NCBI RefSeq assembly: GCF_000284255.1
Contig: NC_017075.1
Location: 372,001 to 436,000, forward strand
Source of the DNA: Rubrivivax gelatinosus IL144
Lineage (GTDB): Bacteria; Pseudomonadota; Gammaproteobacteria; Burkholderiales; Burkholderiaceae_C
DNA length: 64,000 nt
Direction of reading: 5' to 3'
How positions within the stretch are numbered: position 1 is the first letter of the stretch; each line of letters starts with the position of its first letter. The notes under the pieces were generated by a model. The model saw only the letters and a list, made by a program, of their open reading frames with translations, ran no database searches and was not told the origin of the DNA. Positions 33,321 through 42,324 of the stretch are shown piece by piece. Both the position numbers and the translations under genes were made by a program.

Positions 33321-33392
33321 GCTGCCTGACGGTTCCGGACGTCGGGTGGTCAGGAAGATCGAGTTACGGGGCCCTCGCGGCCCCGTTTTTTT
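33321..33392 (+). ncRNA. candidate small RNA, two hairpins ending in an intrinsic terminator
   Basis: No protein-coding gene on the plus strand ends here, yet a strong plus-strand terminator is present. Upstream of it, CCTGAC (33325-33330) pairs with GTCAGG (33349-33354), enclosing an inner CCG/CGG pair, and a promoter-like pair lies just before. A transcript of about 72 nt is implied. It could instead be the end of a long PHA operon transcript. I do not recognise the RNA family. Confidence 0.45.
33366..33392 (+). terminator. strong rho-independent terminator
   Basis: ACGGGGCC (33366-33373) and GGCCCCGT (33379-33386) form an 8-bp stem with loop CTCGC, followed by an unbroken run of seven T (33386-33392). 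It faces the convergent selD gene, whose stop is at 33397, and ends either the PHA operon or a small RNA. Confidence 0.9.
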
Positions 33393-33396
33393 GGCC

Positions 33397-34464
33397 TCAG
33401 CGAACGCGCAGCCGCGGCGCCGGGCCGGCGGCCGGCACGACGCGGCCGACGACCGCGGCCTCGCCGAAGCCGTGTTCGCGGAAGATCGCCAGCACCGCGT
33501 CCAGCGCCTCGGGCGTGCAGGCGGTGAGCAGGCCGCCGCTGGTCTGCGGGTCGGTCAGCAGCGCGCGGTCTTCGGCGGCGAAGCCCTCGGGCAGTGCGAC
33601 TTCGGCGCCGTAGCTGGCCCAGTTGCGGCCCGACGCGCCGGTGACGAAACCCTGGCCGGCGAGCGAACGCACGCCCGGCAGCAGCGGCACCGCGGCCCAG
33701 TCGAGCTCGACGTCGTGGCCCGAGCCGCGTGCCATCTCCAGCGCGTGGCCGGCGAGCGCGAAACCGGTGACGTCGGTCAGCGCATGCACCGCGTCCAGCG
33801 CCGCGAGGTCGGGCCCCGGCGTGTTGAGCTTGGTCGTCGTCGCGATCATCCGGTCATAGCCCTCGGCACCGAGCGCGCCCTTCTTCAGCGCCGCCGACAT
33901 CACGCCGACGCCCAGCGGCTTGCCCAGCACCAGCAGGTCGCCGGGCTTCGCGCCGGCGTTGCGGCGCACACGCTGCGGGTGCACCAGGCCCAGCGCCACG
34001 AGGCCGTAGATCGCCTCGACCGAGTCGATCGAGTGGCCGCCGGCGATCGGGATGCCGGCCGCGCGGCAGACCGAGGCGCCGCCTTCGAGCACCCGCCCGA
34101 TGGTGGCGGTCGACAGCACCGCGATCGGCATGCCGACCAGTGCCAGCGCCAGGATCGGCTTGCCGCCCATCGCGTAGACGTCGGACAGCGCGTTGGTCGC
34201 CGCGATGCGGCCGAAGTCGAAGGGATCGTCGACGATCGGCATGAAGAAGTCGGTCGTCGCGACCAGCGCCTGCTCGTCGTTCAACTGGTAGACCGCGGCG
34301 TCGTCGCTGGTCTCGATGCCGACCAGCAGCTCGGGCGGCACCGGCATCGCGGAGGCGCCGCGCAGGATCTCGGTCAGCACGCCCGGGGCGATCTTGCAGC
34401 CGCAGCCGCCGCCGTGCGACAGCGAGGTCAGGCGGGGTTCGGCGGCGGCGGGAGGTGTGGTCAT
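33397..34464 (-). CDS. selD: selenide, water dikinase
   Basis: Makes selenophosphate from selenide and ATP, for selenocysteine and selenouridine. The 355-residue product from ATG 34464 matches E. coli SelD closely: SHGGGCGCKI with active-site Cys21 and Lys24, DDAAVYQLND, TTDFFMPIVDDPFDFGRIAATNALSD, GGHSIDS, TDVTGFALAGH and LLTDPQTSGGLL. The catalytic residue is cysteine and not selenocysteine. A longer start exists but would extend into non-conserved sequence. No good ribosome-binding site is seen. The gene is divergent from an ABC importer of the selenate-associated type; the rest of the selenium pathway (selA, selB, tRNA-Sec) is not in this window. Confidence 0.93.
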   Translation of the reverse strand: MTTPPAAAEPRLTSLSHGGGCGCKIAPGVLTEILRGASAMPVPPELLVGIETSDDAAVYQLNDEQALVATTDFFMPIVDDPFDFGRIAATNALSDVYAMGGKPILALALVGMPIAVLSTATIGRVLEGGASVCRAAGIPIAGGHSIDSVEAIYGLVALGLVHPQRVRRNAGAKPGDLLVLGKPLGVGVMSAALKKGALGAEGYDRMIATTTKLNTPGPDLAALDAVHALTDVTGFALAGHALEMARGSGHDVELDWAAVPLLPGVRSLAGQGFVTGASGRNWASYGAEVALPEGFAAEDRALLTDPQTSGGLLTACTPEALDAVLAIFREHGFGEAAVVGRVVPAAGPAPRLRVR

Positions 34465-34585
34465 CGGCGGCTTTCGCAAGAACAGGTCGGCCGCGAGCAT
34501 AGTCCGGCCCGGGAAACCGAGCGCCTGCGCGGGCCGGGCCGAAATTCCATAATCGCGCCCCCCAACTGCGCCCCAGGGAGAGCCG

Positions 34586-35446
34586 ATGTTCCACCGCCTG
34601 ATGTCCCGCGCGCTGCGCGCCGCCGTCGTCGCCGCCGCTTTCGCCGCCGTGGGCGCCCACGCCCAGCAGGTGCTGCGCGTCACCGCGATCCCCGACGAGT
34701 CGCCGACCGAACTCGCGCGCAAGGCCGCGCCGCTGGTCAAGTACCTCGAAAGCAAGCTCGGCATGAAGGTCGAGTACACGCCGGTGACCGACTACGCCGC
34801 GGCCGTCGAGACCCTGGTCACGCGCAAGATCGACCTCGCCTGGTTCGGCGGCTTCACCTTCGTGCAGGCCAACATCCGCTCCGGCGGCCAGGTGATCCCG
34901 CTGGTGCAGCGCGAGGAGGACCAGAAGTTCCGCTCGGTCTTCGTCACCGCCGACCCCGCGGTGCGTTCGCTGGCCGACATCAAGGGCCGAGACTTCAGCT
35001 TCGGCTCGCAGAGCTCGACCTCGGGCCACCTGATGCCGCGCAGCTTCCTGATGCAGGCCGGCATCGAGCCCGACCGCGACTTCCGCCGCGTCGCCTACAG
35101 CGGCGCGCACGACGCCACGGTGGCCGCGGTCGCCGCCGGCAAGGTGGCCGCCGGTGCACTGAACATCTCGGTCTGGGAGAAGCTGGTGGCCGACAAGAAG
35201 GTCGACACCGAACGTGTGCGCGTCTTCTACACGACGCCTGCCTACTACGACTACAACTGGACCGTGCACGCCCAGATGCCGGCGGCGCTGCGCGAGAAGC
35301 TCAAGGCCGCCTTCCTGGCGCTGTCGCGCGATAGCGCCGAAGGCCGCGAGGTGCTGGAGCTGCAGCGTGCGACGCGTTTCGTGCCGACCAGCCCGGACAA
35401 CTACAAGGGCATCGAGGCCGCGGCACGCGCCGCCGGCCTGATCTGA
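34586..35446 (+). CDS. periplasmic substrate-binding protein of a putative selenate/phosphonate-type ABC importer
   Basis: A PhnD-like periplasmic binding protein, 286 residues. It has a signal peptide (cleavage near GAHAQ) and the family pattern TAIPDESPTELARKAAPLVK, DLAWFGGFTFVQA, FGSQSSTSGHLMPR and YSGAHDATVAAVAAGKVAAG. This resembles the subfamily annotated as putative selenate ABC transporter binding protein, often beside selD, as here. Phosphonate or another oxyanion remains possible. ATG 34586 follows CAGGGAG by 5 bases. It heads a four-gene operon with an ATPase and two permeases. Confidence 0.82.
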   Translation: MFHRLMSRALRAAVVAAAFAAVGAHAQQVLRVTAIPDESPTELARKAAPLVKYLESKLGMKVEYTPVTDYAAAVETLVTRKIDLAWFGGFTFVQANIRSGGQVIPLVQREEDQKFRSVFVTADPAVRSLADIKGRDFSFGSQSSTSGHLMPRSFLMQAGIEPDRDFRRVAYSGAHDATVAAVAAGKVAAGALNISVWEKLVADKKVDTERVRVFYTTPAYYDYNWTVHAQMPAALREKLKAAFLALSRDSAEGREVLELQRATRFVPTSPDNYKGIEAAARAAGLI

Positions 35447-35457
35447 GCCCGGCAGCG

Positions 35458-36273
35458 ATGCGCATCGCGCTGGCCGCCGCCGTCGGCCGCCACCCGGCGG
35501 CGCGTGCCGACGCGCCGGCGGCGATCGCCGGCCTGACGCTGGACATCGCGCCCGGCGAGGCGCTGGCCGTCATCGGCCCTTCGGGCGCCGGCAAGACGAC
35601 GCTGCTGCAGCTCATCGCCGCGGCGCTGCGGCCTTCGGCCGGGCGTGTCGAACTCGACGGCACCGACCCGTGGACGCTGCCGCGCGCCGCACTGCAGCGG
35701 CTTCGCGGCCGGCTGTTCCTGGCGCCGCAGACGCCGCCGCTGCCGCCGCGCCAGCGCGTCGTCACCGCGGTGACGGCCGGCCGGCTGCCGGCGATGGGCT
35801 TCTGGCAGAGCCTGGCGGCGCTGGTGCATGCGCAGGACATCGGCGCCGCCGAGGCGGCGCTGGCGCGTTTCGACCTCGCCGACAAGCTCTTCGAGCGTGT
35901 CGACCGCCTGTCCGGCGGCGAGCGCCAGCGTGTCGGCCTGGCGCGTGCGCTGCTGTCGCCGGCGGCACTGTGGCTGGTCGACGAGCCGCTGTCGGCGCTG
36001 GATCCGGCGCGTGCCGCGCAGGCGCTTGCCGCCTTGCGCGACGAGGCTGCGGCACGCGGCGTGACGCTGGTCGCATCGCTGCACCAGGTCGACGCGGCGC
36101 TGGCCTCGTTCCCGCGGGTCGTCGGCCTGCGCGACGGCCGCCTGGCTTTCGACCTGCCGGCCGCCGAGGTGACGCCGGCGAGGCTGCAGGCCTTGTACGC
36201 GGCGCGCGAGGACTTCGCGCCGGTGATCGAGGATCTGCCGGCCGAACGCCCGCTGGTCGCCGGCCGATGCTGA
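35458..36273 (+). CDS. ABC importer ATP-binding protein, PhnC-like
   Basis: ATPase of the adjacent importer, 271 residues, with Walker A (GPSGAGKTT), Q-loop (FLAPQTPPLPP), signature LSGGERQRVGLARAL, Walker B (ALWLVDEPLSALD) and the switch His (SLHQ). Relative to canonical PhnC the Q-loop region is Pro-rich. It starts at ATG 35458, 11 bases after the binding-protein gene, and its stop overlaps the next permease start by 7 bases. Confidence 0.88.
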   Translation: MRIALAAAVGRHPAARADAPAAIAGLTLDIAPGEALAVIGPSGAGKTTLLQLIAAALRPSAGRVELDGTDPWTLPRAALQRLRGRLFLAPQTPPLPPRQRVVTAVTAGRLPAMGFWQSLAALVHAQDIGAAEAALARFDLADKLFERVDRLSGGERQRVGLARALLSPAALWLVDEPLSALDPARAAQALAALRDEAAARGVTLVASLHQVDAALASFPRVVGLRDGRLAFDLPAAEVTPARLQALYAAREDFAPVIEDLPAERPLVAGRC

Positions 36274-37088
36274 ACCCGGCGCGCCGCGACCCGGCCTGGG
36301 CCGGCCGGGTCTTCTGGACCGGCGCCGTGCTGGTGCTGCTCTGGCCGCTGGTCGTGGCCACCGAGTTCCGGCCGCTGCGGCTGTTCGAGCCCGAGACGCT
36401 GGCCGTCAGCGCGCGCTTCCTCGCCGCCTTCTTCCCGCCGGCGCTCTCGCCCGAGTTCCTGGCCCTGGTCGCGAAAGCGACCTGGCGCACCGTCGCGATC
36501 GCCACCGCCGGCATCACGCTGGGGCTGCTGATCGCCGTGCCGGGCGCGCTGCTGACGGCGCGTGTGCTGTCGCTCTCGGCGCTGGCCGGGCCGATGGCGG
36601 CGCTGCCGGCGGTCCTGCGCCAAGCGGTGCGTGGGGTGCTCGTCGTGCTGCGCAGCGTGCCCGAGCTGGTCTGGGCGCTGGTCTTCGTGCGCGTCGTCGG
36701 CCTGGGGCCGACCGCGGGGGTGCTGGCGATCGCGCTGACCTACGGCGGCATGCTCGGCAAGGTCTACGCCGAGATCCTCGACAGCGGCGAGGCGGCGCCG
36801 GCGCAGGCGCTGCTGCGCCAGGGCGCGGGCCGGCTGCAGGCCTTCTTCTGGGCGCTGCTGCCGCAGAACGCGCACGAACTCGCCTCCTACACCGTCTACC
36901 GCTGGGAATGCGCGATCCGTTCGTCGGTGGTGCTCGGTTTCGTCGGCGCCGGCGGCCTGGGCCAGGAGCTGGACGGCTCGCTGAAGATGTTCGCCGGCGC
37001 CGAGGTGGCGACGATGCTGATCGTCTTCGTCGCGCTGGTGGCGCTGGCCGACCGCGCCAGCGCGACGATCCGCAAGGTGCTGGGATGA
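36267..37088 (+). CDS. ABC importer permease 1, PhnE-like
   Basis: A 273-residue inner-membrane permease with about six hydrophobic helices. The EAA-type cytoplasmic loop reads [19 protein letters not shown], followed by [26 protein letters not shown], typical of PhnE. It overlaps the ATPase gene (7 bases) and the second permease gene (4 bases, ATGA). Two different permeases imply a heterodimeric channel. Confidence 0.88.
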   Translation: MLNPARRDPAWAGRVFWTGAVLVLLWPLVVATEFRPLRLFEPETLAVSARFLAAFFPPALSPEFLALVAKATWRTVAIATAGITLGLLIAVPGALLTARVLSLSALAGPMAALPAVLRQAVRGVLVVLRSVPELVWALVFVRVVGLGPTAGVLAIALTYGGMLGKVYAEILDSGEAAPAQALLRQGAGRLQAFFWALLPQNAHELASYTVYRWECAIRSSVVLGFVGAGGLGQELDGSLKMFAGAEVATMLIVFVALVALADRASATIRKVLG

Positions 37089-37849
37089 GCGTGCCGCGGC
37101 CCCCCGTCGACTGGCGCGTGCGTGTGCTGCTGGCCGCACTGGCGGCGCTGGTCGTCGCCAGCTTCGTCTCGCTGGACCTGCAGTGGCGCGCCTTCTTCTC
37201 GGCCGAGGCGCTGGGCTCGATGGCGCGTTTCGTCGCCGAGTTCTTCCCGCCGACGCACGACCCGGTGTTCGTCGCCAAGGTCGCGCGCGGCGCCGGCGAG
37301 ACGCTGGCGATGTCACTGCTGGGCACCGCGCTGGCGGCCGTCGGCGGCCTGCTGCTGGCGCTGCCGCGCCGCGGCCGGTGGCTGGCGCGATGGCTGATGA
37401 ACGCGCTGCGTGCGGTGCCCGAACTCGTCTGGGCGGCGCTGCTGCTGGTCGCCGCCGGCCTGGGGCCGATGACCGGCACGCTGGCGCTGGCGCTGCACAC
37501 CACCGGCGTGCTCGGGCGCTTGTTCGGCGAGGCGATCGAGAACGCGCCGCCCGGTCCGGCCGAGGCGCTGCGCGCCCAGGGCGTCGAAGGCTGGCGCGTC
37601 GCCGCCTGGGCGACGCTGCCGCAGGTGCTGCCGCAGCTCGTCAGCTACACGCTGTACCGCTGGGAGAACAACATCCGCGCCGCCGCGGTGCTGGGCGTCG
37701 TCGGCGCCGGCGGGCTGGGGCAGATGCTGGCTTTCCACCTGGGCCTGTTCCAGATGGGGCGCACGGCGACGGTGCTGCTGGCGATGATCGTGCTGGTGCT
37801 GGCAGTCGACGCGGCGAGCGTGTTCACGCGCCGTCGGCTGATGCGCTGA
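37085..37849 (+). CDS. ABC importer permease 2, PhnE-like
   Basis: A 254-residue permease, paralogous to the preceding one. It shares [20 protein letters not shown] with the first ([17 protein letters not shown]), the EAA loop ([19 protein letters not shown]) and [27 protein letters not shown]. Ends the importer operon. The next gene, an epimerase, starts 42 bases further on and is probably a separate function. Confidence 0.88.
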   Translation: MSVPRPPVDWRVRVLLAALAALVVASFVSLDLQWRAFFSAEALGSMARFVAEFFPPTHDPVFVAKVARGAGETLAMSLLGTALAAVGGLLLALPRRGRWLARWLMNALRAVPELVWAALLLVAAGLGPMTGTLALALHTTGVLGRLFGEAIENAPPGPAEALRAQGVEGWRVAAWATLPQVLPQLVSYTLYRWENNIRAAAVLGVVGAGGLGQMLAFHLGLFQMGRTATVLLAMIVLVLAVDAASVFTRRRLMR

Positions 37850-37890
37850 ACGGCGGGCCCGCCGGGAGGCTACATGCCAAAATCCCGGCG

Positions 37891-38898
37891 ATGAAGATCC
37901 TGCTCACCGGCGCCGCCGGTTTCATCGGCATGACCACGGCGCTGCGCCTGCTGGCGCGCGGCGACGAGGTGGTCGGGCTCGACAACCTCAACGACTACTA
38001 CGACGTCCGCCTGAAGCTCGACCGCCTGGCGCGGCTCGAGCCGCTGCCGGGCTTCCGCTTCGTCAAGCTCGACGTCGCCGACCGCGCCGGCATGGAGGCG
38101 CTGTTCGCCGCGGAGCGTTTCGACCGCGTCATCCACCTCGCCGCGCAGGCCGGCGTGCGCTATTCGCTGCAGAACCCGCACGCCTACATCGACAGCAACG
38201 TCGTCGGCTTCATGAACATCCTCGAGGGCTGCCGCCACACGCAGGTGCAGCAACTCGTCTACGCCTCGAGCTCCAGCGTCTACGGCGGCAACACGAAGAT
38301 GCCGTTCTCCGAGCACGACAGCGTCGACCACCCGGTCAGCCTGTACGCGGCGACGAAGAAGGCCAACGAGCTGATGGCGCACACCTACAGCCATCTCTAC
38401 GGCCTGCCGACCACCGGGCTGCGCTTCTTCACGGTCTACGGCCCCTGGGGCCGGCCGGACATGGCGCTGTTCCTGTTCACCAAGGCGATCCTCGAAGGGC
38501 GTGCGATCGACGTCTTCAACCACGGCCGCATGAAGCGCGACTTCACCTACGTGGACGACATCGTCGAAGGCGTGATCCGGGTGCTCGACCGCACGGCCGA
38601 ACCCGACCCGGCCTACGTCGCCGACGCGCCGGACCCGGGCACCAGCAACGTGCCCTACCGCGTCTTCAACATCGGCAACCACCAGCCGGTGGAGCTGATG
38701 GAGTTCATCGGCCACATCGAGGCCGCGCTGGGCCGCCAGGCGCAGAAGAACCTGCTGCCGCTGCAGGACGGCGACGTGCCCGCGACCTATGCCGACGTCG
38801 ACGCGCTGTCGGCCTGGACCGGCTTCGTGCCGGCCACCGACCTGCGCACCGGCATCGGCCGCTTCGTCGACTGGTACCGCGGCTACTACCGCGTCTGA
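37891..38898 (+). CDS. NAD-dependent epimerase, UDP-glucuronate 4-epimerase type
   Basis: An extended short-chain dehydrogenase of 335 residues, probably interconverting UDP-glucuronate and UDP-galacturonate for polysaccharide synthesis. It has the NAD-binding [50 protein letters not shown], the Ser/Thr of SSSSVYGGN, the catalytic YAATKKANE, and [15 protein letters not shown], which together resemble CapI-type enzymes. ATG 37891 follows a GGGAGG stretch at a longer than usual distance. It could supply uronic acid to the exopolysaccharide made by the XrtA locus, but lies some 6 kb from it. It is convergent, with a 13-base overlap, to the protease gene. Confidence 0.88.
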   Translation: MKILLTGAAGFIGMTTALRLLARGDEVVGLDNLNDYYDVRLKLDRLARLEPLPGFRFVKLDVADRAGMEALFAAERFDRVIHLAAQAGVRYSLQNPHAYIDSNVVGFMNILEGCRHTQVQQLVYASSSSVYGGNTKMPFSEHDSVDHPVSLYAATKKANELMAHTYSHLYGLPTTGLRFFTVYGPWGRPDMALFLFTKAILEGRAIDVFNHGRMKRDFTYVDDIVEGVIRVLDRTAEPDPAYVADAPDPGTSNVPYRVFNIGNHQPVELMEFIGHIEAALGRQAQKNLLPLQDGDVPATYADVDALSAWTGFVPATDLRTGIGRFVDWYRGYYRV

Positions 38899-39695
38899 GC
38901 CGAGGCCGTCGGCTCGGCCGGCGCCGGCAGCGTCTGCGCGAGCAGCTCGCGCACGTGGCGCACCGGGATCGCGTAGCTGATCCCGGACGGGAACTGGATC
39001 GCGTTCTCGCGCGTGCCGCGCACCAGCACCATGTTGACGACGGCGACGACATCGCCGGTCTCGGCGTCGAGCACCGGCCCGCCGCTGTTGCCCGGATAGG
39101 CGGTGGCGTCGAGCTGGAAGATGTCGAACGGGCCTTCGCGCAGCTTCTGCAGCGCGCGCGGGTCGAGCTGGCGCGAGGTCGAGGCCGGCAGCGCGATCGC
39201 GGTGATCGCCGAGATGATGCCGCGGTGCGTGACCGGCGAATAACCTAGCGCACCGGCGATCGGGAAACCGACCAGCGCGACCGACATGCCTTCGCGCGCG
39301 CCGTCGCTGTCGGCCAGGGCCAGCGGCGGCAGCGCGGGCCCCTCGATCTTCAGCAGCACCAGGTCGTGGGCGCGGTCGGCGCCGACGATCTTCGCCGAGC
39401 GGGCCTCGGAGACGCGGCCGCCGCGTGCCACGAGCACCGACAGCCGCGAGAGCTGCTCGACCTCGTTGGCACCGGGCAGCACGTGCTGGTTGGTGATGAC
39501 GTAGCTGCCGTCGGCGACGACGAAGCCGCTGCCGCGGAACGAGAAACGCGGGCTGTCCAGCGGGTTGAAGGTGCCGACGGCGACGACGCCCGGTTTCACC
39601 GAGGCGATGACGTCGGGCAGGCCGGCCTGGGCGGGCAGGGCGAAGGCCAGCAGCGCGGCGGCGAGCCACGCGCGGCGGCGGGTGTCGGGTTTCAA
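38886..39695 (-). CDS. trypsin-like periplasmic serine protease (HtrA-related, no PDZ domain)
   Basis: An exported serine protease of 269 residues with signal peptide ([20 protein letters not shown]). The triad positions are His in [11 protein letters not shown], Asp in [11 protein letters not shown] and Ser in [11 protein letters not shown]. Unlike DegP/DegS it ends right after the protease domain with no PDZ domain and no membrane anchor. I choose TTG 39695 as start because AAGGA lies about 8 bases upstream and it gives a normal signal peptide; an ATG further up would add a long basic extension. Its 3' end overlaps the epimerase gene. Target unknown. Confidence 0.82.
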   Translation of the reverse strand: MKPDTRRRAWLAAALLAFALPAQAGLPDVIASVKPGVVAVGTFNPLDSPRFSFRGSGFVVADGSYVITNQHVLPGANEVEQLSRLSVLVARGGRVSEARSAKIVGADRAHDLVLLKIEGPALPPLALADSDGAREGMSVALVGFPIAGALGYSPVTHRGIISAITAIALPASTSRQLDPRALQKLREGPFDIFQLDATAYPGNSGGPVLDAETGDVVAVVNMVLVRGTRENAIQFPSGISYAIPVRHVRELLAQTLPAPAEPTASAQTR

Positions 39696-39815
39696 GTCGC
39701 CGTCCTTCGGCCGCGGAGACTCACGCGGGCGGACGGGCCGGGGATCCGGGTCGGAAGCGGGGCGCGCACGGTGCGGGCAGCATAGCATCCGGCCGGGCGC
39801 CGGCCGCCCCCGCAT

Positions 39816-41129
39816 TCAGGCCGCGCGGCGGTCGGATCGTTCCGCCGATGCAGGCGCCTCGGGCGCCAGGTCGGCGTAGGTCGTGCCGGTCTCCAGCAGG
39901 CGCACGCAGCGCAGCCAGGCCGGGTCGGGCGCCTCGACGCGGAAGCCGTGGTAGTGGCCGACGGCGGTCGGCACCCGGCGCACGACTTCGGCGAGCACGG
40001 CCGACTCGACGCCTTCGCCGAGCTGCACCTTGAGCCAGCCGCGGGCGCCCAGCGGCAGGTCGTTGGCGCCGTGGGCCTGGAAGCCCTGCTGCGAGAGTTC
40101 GACGACTTCCAGCGCCTGCGGGCGGTCTTCCAGCGACAGCACCGCCGGGCACTTGAGCGAATAACGCGGGTGGCGGCGCAGCGAGGCGCTGCCGGCCTGG
40201 TGGCCGTAGGGCAGCGGCGGCAGCACGGCGGCGTACTCGGGGTTGTCGTAGATGCTGTGCAGCAGCCCCAGGCGGCGCGTGTCGAGCTGGGCGAAGCAGT
40301 CGGTGCGCTGGGTGAAGAAGTAGTCCAGCAGCGCCGGCGTCATCACCGGGTCGTTGGTCGTGAAATAGCGGCGCTCCGGCAGCTTGGCGTTGGGCAGCGT
40401 CGAGGTGATGAAGTAGCGGTAGAGGTCCTTGCGCGGCGCGCGGCCGTCGTAGCCGTCCTTCAGCAGCGTCGGTGCCTCGTGCAGGTCCAGCGTGGCGCCG
40501 ACCGCCGGCGCGCCGTTGGCGAAGTCGTAGTGGTCGACCTCGGAGGCCTGCAGGCGGCGGAAGAACAGCAGCGACTCGTAGAGCTCGATCTTCGCCGGGT
40601 TCACGGCGATGACCAGGTGCCGGGTGTCGAAGCAGTGCACGCAGTAGTCGTGCATGAACTTCATCATCGGGAACAGGATCTTGCCGCCGGTGGAGCGGAA
40701 CTTCGGGTGCACCGCCAGGGCCGAGATCTCGGCGATGCGCCCCGGCTGGGCGCGCACCGCGGTCAGGTCGAAGACCGACTGCAGCGGGAAGCCGAAGACG
40801 CCTTCGCGGATCATCGACAGCGTGCCGACGACCTCGCCGTCCCAGAAGGCGGCGATCGTCGTCGTCGTCGGCAGCGCGTGGTAGGGCGTCACGCGCAGGC
40901 CCGAGGGGTGCGGCTTCATGAAGCCGCTGGCGACGTAGGCGTCGTGCAGCAGGCGGAAGCACGCCTCCAGGTCCTGGCGCGAGTCGACGATGCGCAGTTG
41001 CAGCCGCGAGTCCGGCGCCGGGTCGCAGTCGACCATGCGACGGAAGATCGCGTGGCGGGTCGTCTCGGGCAACATGCCCATCGCCGACCGGACCCCGGCG
41101 TGGAGGTTCTTGCGCAGACTGGTGCTCAT
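39816..41129 (-). CDS. FeeM-like N-acyltransferase fused to a C-terminal PilZ domain
   Basis: A 437-residue protein. Residues about 40-260 resemble the FeeM/AHL-synthase (GNAT-like) fold: QLRIVDSRQDLEACFRLLHD, AAFWDGEVVGTLSMI, AEISALAVHPKFRSTGGKIL and AVNPAKIELYESLLFFR. Residues about 325-420 look like PilZ, beginning with the c-di-GMP motif RRHPRYSLKC and continuing ELSQQGFQAHG (D/NxSxxG type, here LSQQG). I infer acylation of an amino acid or amine controlled by c-di-GMP. Start ATG 41129 (MSTSLRKNLH) is preferred over a longer start. It lies upstream of and divergent from the HprK-related cassette. Related acyltransferases are known in exosortase loci. Confidence 0.78.
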   Translation of the reverse strand: MSTSLRKNLHAGVRSAMGMLPETTRHAIFRRMVDCDPAPDSRLQLRIVDSRQDLEACFRLLHDAYVASGFMKPHPSGLRVTPYHALPTTTTIAAFWDGEVVGTLSMIREGVFGFPLQSVFDLTAVRAQPGRIAEISALAVHPKFRSTGGKILFPMMKFMHDYCVHCFDTRHLVIAVNPAKIELYESLLFFRRLQASEVDHYDFANGAPAVGATLDLHEAPTLLKDGYDGRAPRKDLYRYFITSTLPNAKLPERRYFTTNDPVMTPALLDYFFTQRTDCFAQLDTRRLGLLHSIYDNPEYAAVLPPLPYGHQAGSASLRRHPRYSLKCPAVLSLEDRPQALEVVELSQQGFQAHGANDLPLGARGWLKVQLGEGVESAVLAEVVRRVPTAVGHYHGFRVEAPDPAWLRCVRLLETGTTYADLAPEAPASAERSDRRAA

Positions 41130-41359
41130 GCCTCGGTTACGGCGCGCGAAGGTGCGAGCTTGAGACTTTGCAACAGCTTGTCGCAATTGAGCGTCGGTGC
41201 TTTCATGCGAGAAGGACTGCACACGTGGGGGCCCGGGGCGGCGCCGACCACCGATTCAAGGGCCCGTTGCAAGCTGTGTCAGCCCGGGGTGGCGCACTAC
41301 ACTTCGGCGACCGGACCCGCTCCAGGGTTTCCGCCTGCGCCGAATCCGAGGGAGCCGTG

Positions 41360-42022
41360 ATGAACGACAGCCAACACCCCGTCGAATCGCCCGAACCGGG
41401 CCACGACCCGGCCGCCCCGGCCGCGGGCTTCTCCGCCCGCCGGCGCCGGCTGCTGAGGATCGCCGGCGGCGCCGCCCCGGCCTCGCTGATGCTCGTGGGC
41501 CGGCCGGTGCACGCCACCTACAACTGCGTCTCGACCTCGGCCTGGGGCTCGGCGATGGTCTCGGCCAGCGCCACCGCCGGCAGCTCGCACAGCACGCCGA
41601 TCGACTGCTGGTCCTATTCGCACTGGTGCAACAACACCAGCTACGGCAGCTACGGCAAGCCTTGGGACAAGCTCTGCTCCAAGCTCAACAAGTACCAGGG
41701 CGACTTCACCAAGGCCAAGGCGAACATCAAGATCAGCGACTGCGGCATCGTCACGCCGACCGGCCTGGACAAGAGCTACAAGGTCTACGACGCGCTGATG
41801 GGCACCTGCACCGGCTCGTCCGACTTCACGAAGAACATCATGGTCGCCCTGCTGAACCAGATGTTGCTGGGCACGTCCAGCCTGTCGCCGACGCGCTGCG
41901 CGCCGGCGCCGGACGTCTACACGATGGCCGGTGGCAACTACCGCCTGCCTTCGGGCAAGTCCTGGGGCAAGACCGAGATCAACGACTACGTCAAGAAGAA
42001 CTACCTGTCGCGTCCGAACTGA
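41360..42022 (+). CDS. cysteine-rich exported protein of the HprK-related cassette
   Basis: I do not recognise a family. The 220-residue protein has a basic run SARRRRLLRIAGGAAPASLM, similar to a twin-arginine or lipoprotein-like export signal, ending before VHATYNC. The mature part has seven cysteines, many Ser/Thr/Tyr/Trp (IDCWSYSHWC, KPWDKLCSKLNKYQGD) and no enzymatic motif. GAGGGAG stands 5 bases before ATG 41360. It is followed 11 bases later by a PqqD-like gene, then an HprK-like kinase and a nucleotidyltransferase. Its place as first gene suggests it may be the modified substrate of the cassette; that is an inference. Confidence 0.72.
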   Translation: MNDSQHPVESPEPGHDPAAPAAGFSARRRRLLRIAGGAAPASLMLVGRPVHATYNCVSTSAWGSAMVSASATAGSSHSTPIDCWSYSHWCNNTSYGSYGKPWDKLCSKLNKYQGDFTKAKANIKISDCGIVTPTGLDKSYKVYDALMGTCTGSSDFTKNIMVALLNQMLLGTSSLSPTRCAPAPDVYTMAGGNYRLPSGKSWGKTEINDYVKKNYLSRPN

Positions 42023-42033
42023 CGCGGCCGGCC

Positions 42034-42324
42034 GTGCTCTGGATGCTCGCGCCCCGGCCCGCGGTGCTGCTGCGCACCTGGGACGACGACGCGAGCGGTA
42101 TCGCCTACGACGACCGCAACGGCGACACTTTCGTGCTCGGGCCGCTGGCCCTGGAGCTGATCACCATGCTGCATGAAGGCGGCGCCCGCGCCCCCGAGGC
42201 CTTGCTCGCCGAACTGGCCCGCGGCCTCGGCGGGCAGGCGCCGGCCACGCTGGCGGCCGACATCGAGGCCGAACTGGCCCGGCTTTCGGAACGCGGATTG
42301 GTCCTGTCGCTGCCGTCCACTTGA
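42034..42324 (+). CDS. PqqD-family protein of the HPr-kinase-related (HPr-rel-A) system
   Basis: A 96-residue PqqD-like protein. PqqD-family domains bind precursor peptides for modifying enzymes. The sequence LRTWDDDASGIAYDDRNGDTFVLGPLALEL is the family pattern: a beta-rich start, GDTF/H.L, then a helical segment. The start is read as GTG 42034 because the LW..AP segment aligns with the usual beginning; ATG 42043 is the alternative. The stop overlaps the kinase start (TTGA). Its company of an HprK-like kinase and nucleotidyltransferase matches the arrangement known from other exosortase-containing bacteria, where the role is unproven. Confidence 0.8.
   Translation: MLWMLAPRPAVLLRTWDDDASGIAYDDRNGDTFVLGPLALELITMLHEGGARAPEALLAELARGLGGQAPATLAADIEAELARLSERGLVLSLPST

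Noticed and set aside
33353..33361. GGAAGATCG resembles the first bases of tRNA-Sec, close to selD
   Set aside because: There is no long acceptor/variable arm, no TCA anticodon loop and no matching 3' end; only a short hairpin and terminator follow within 40 bases.
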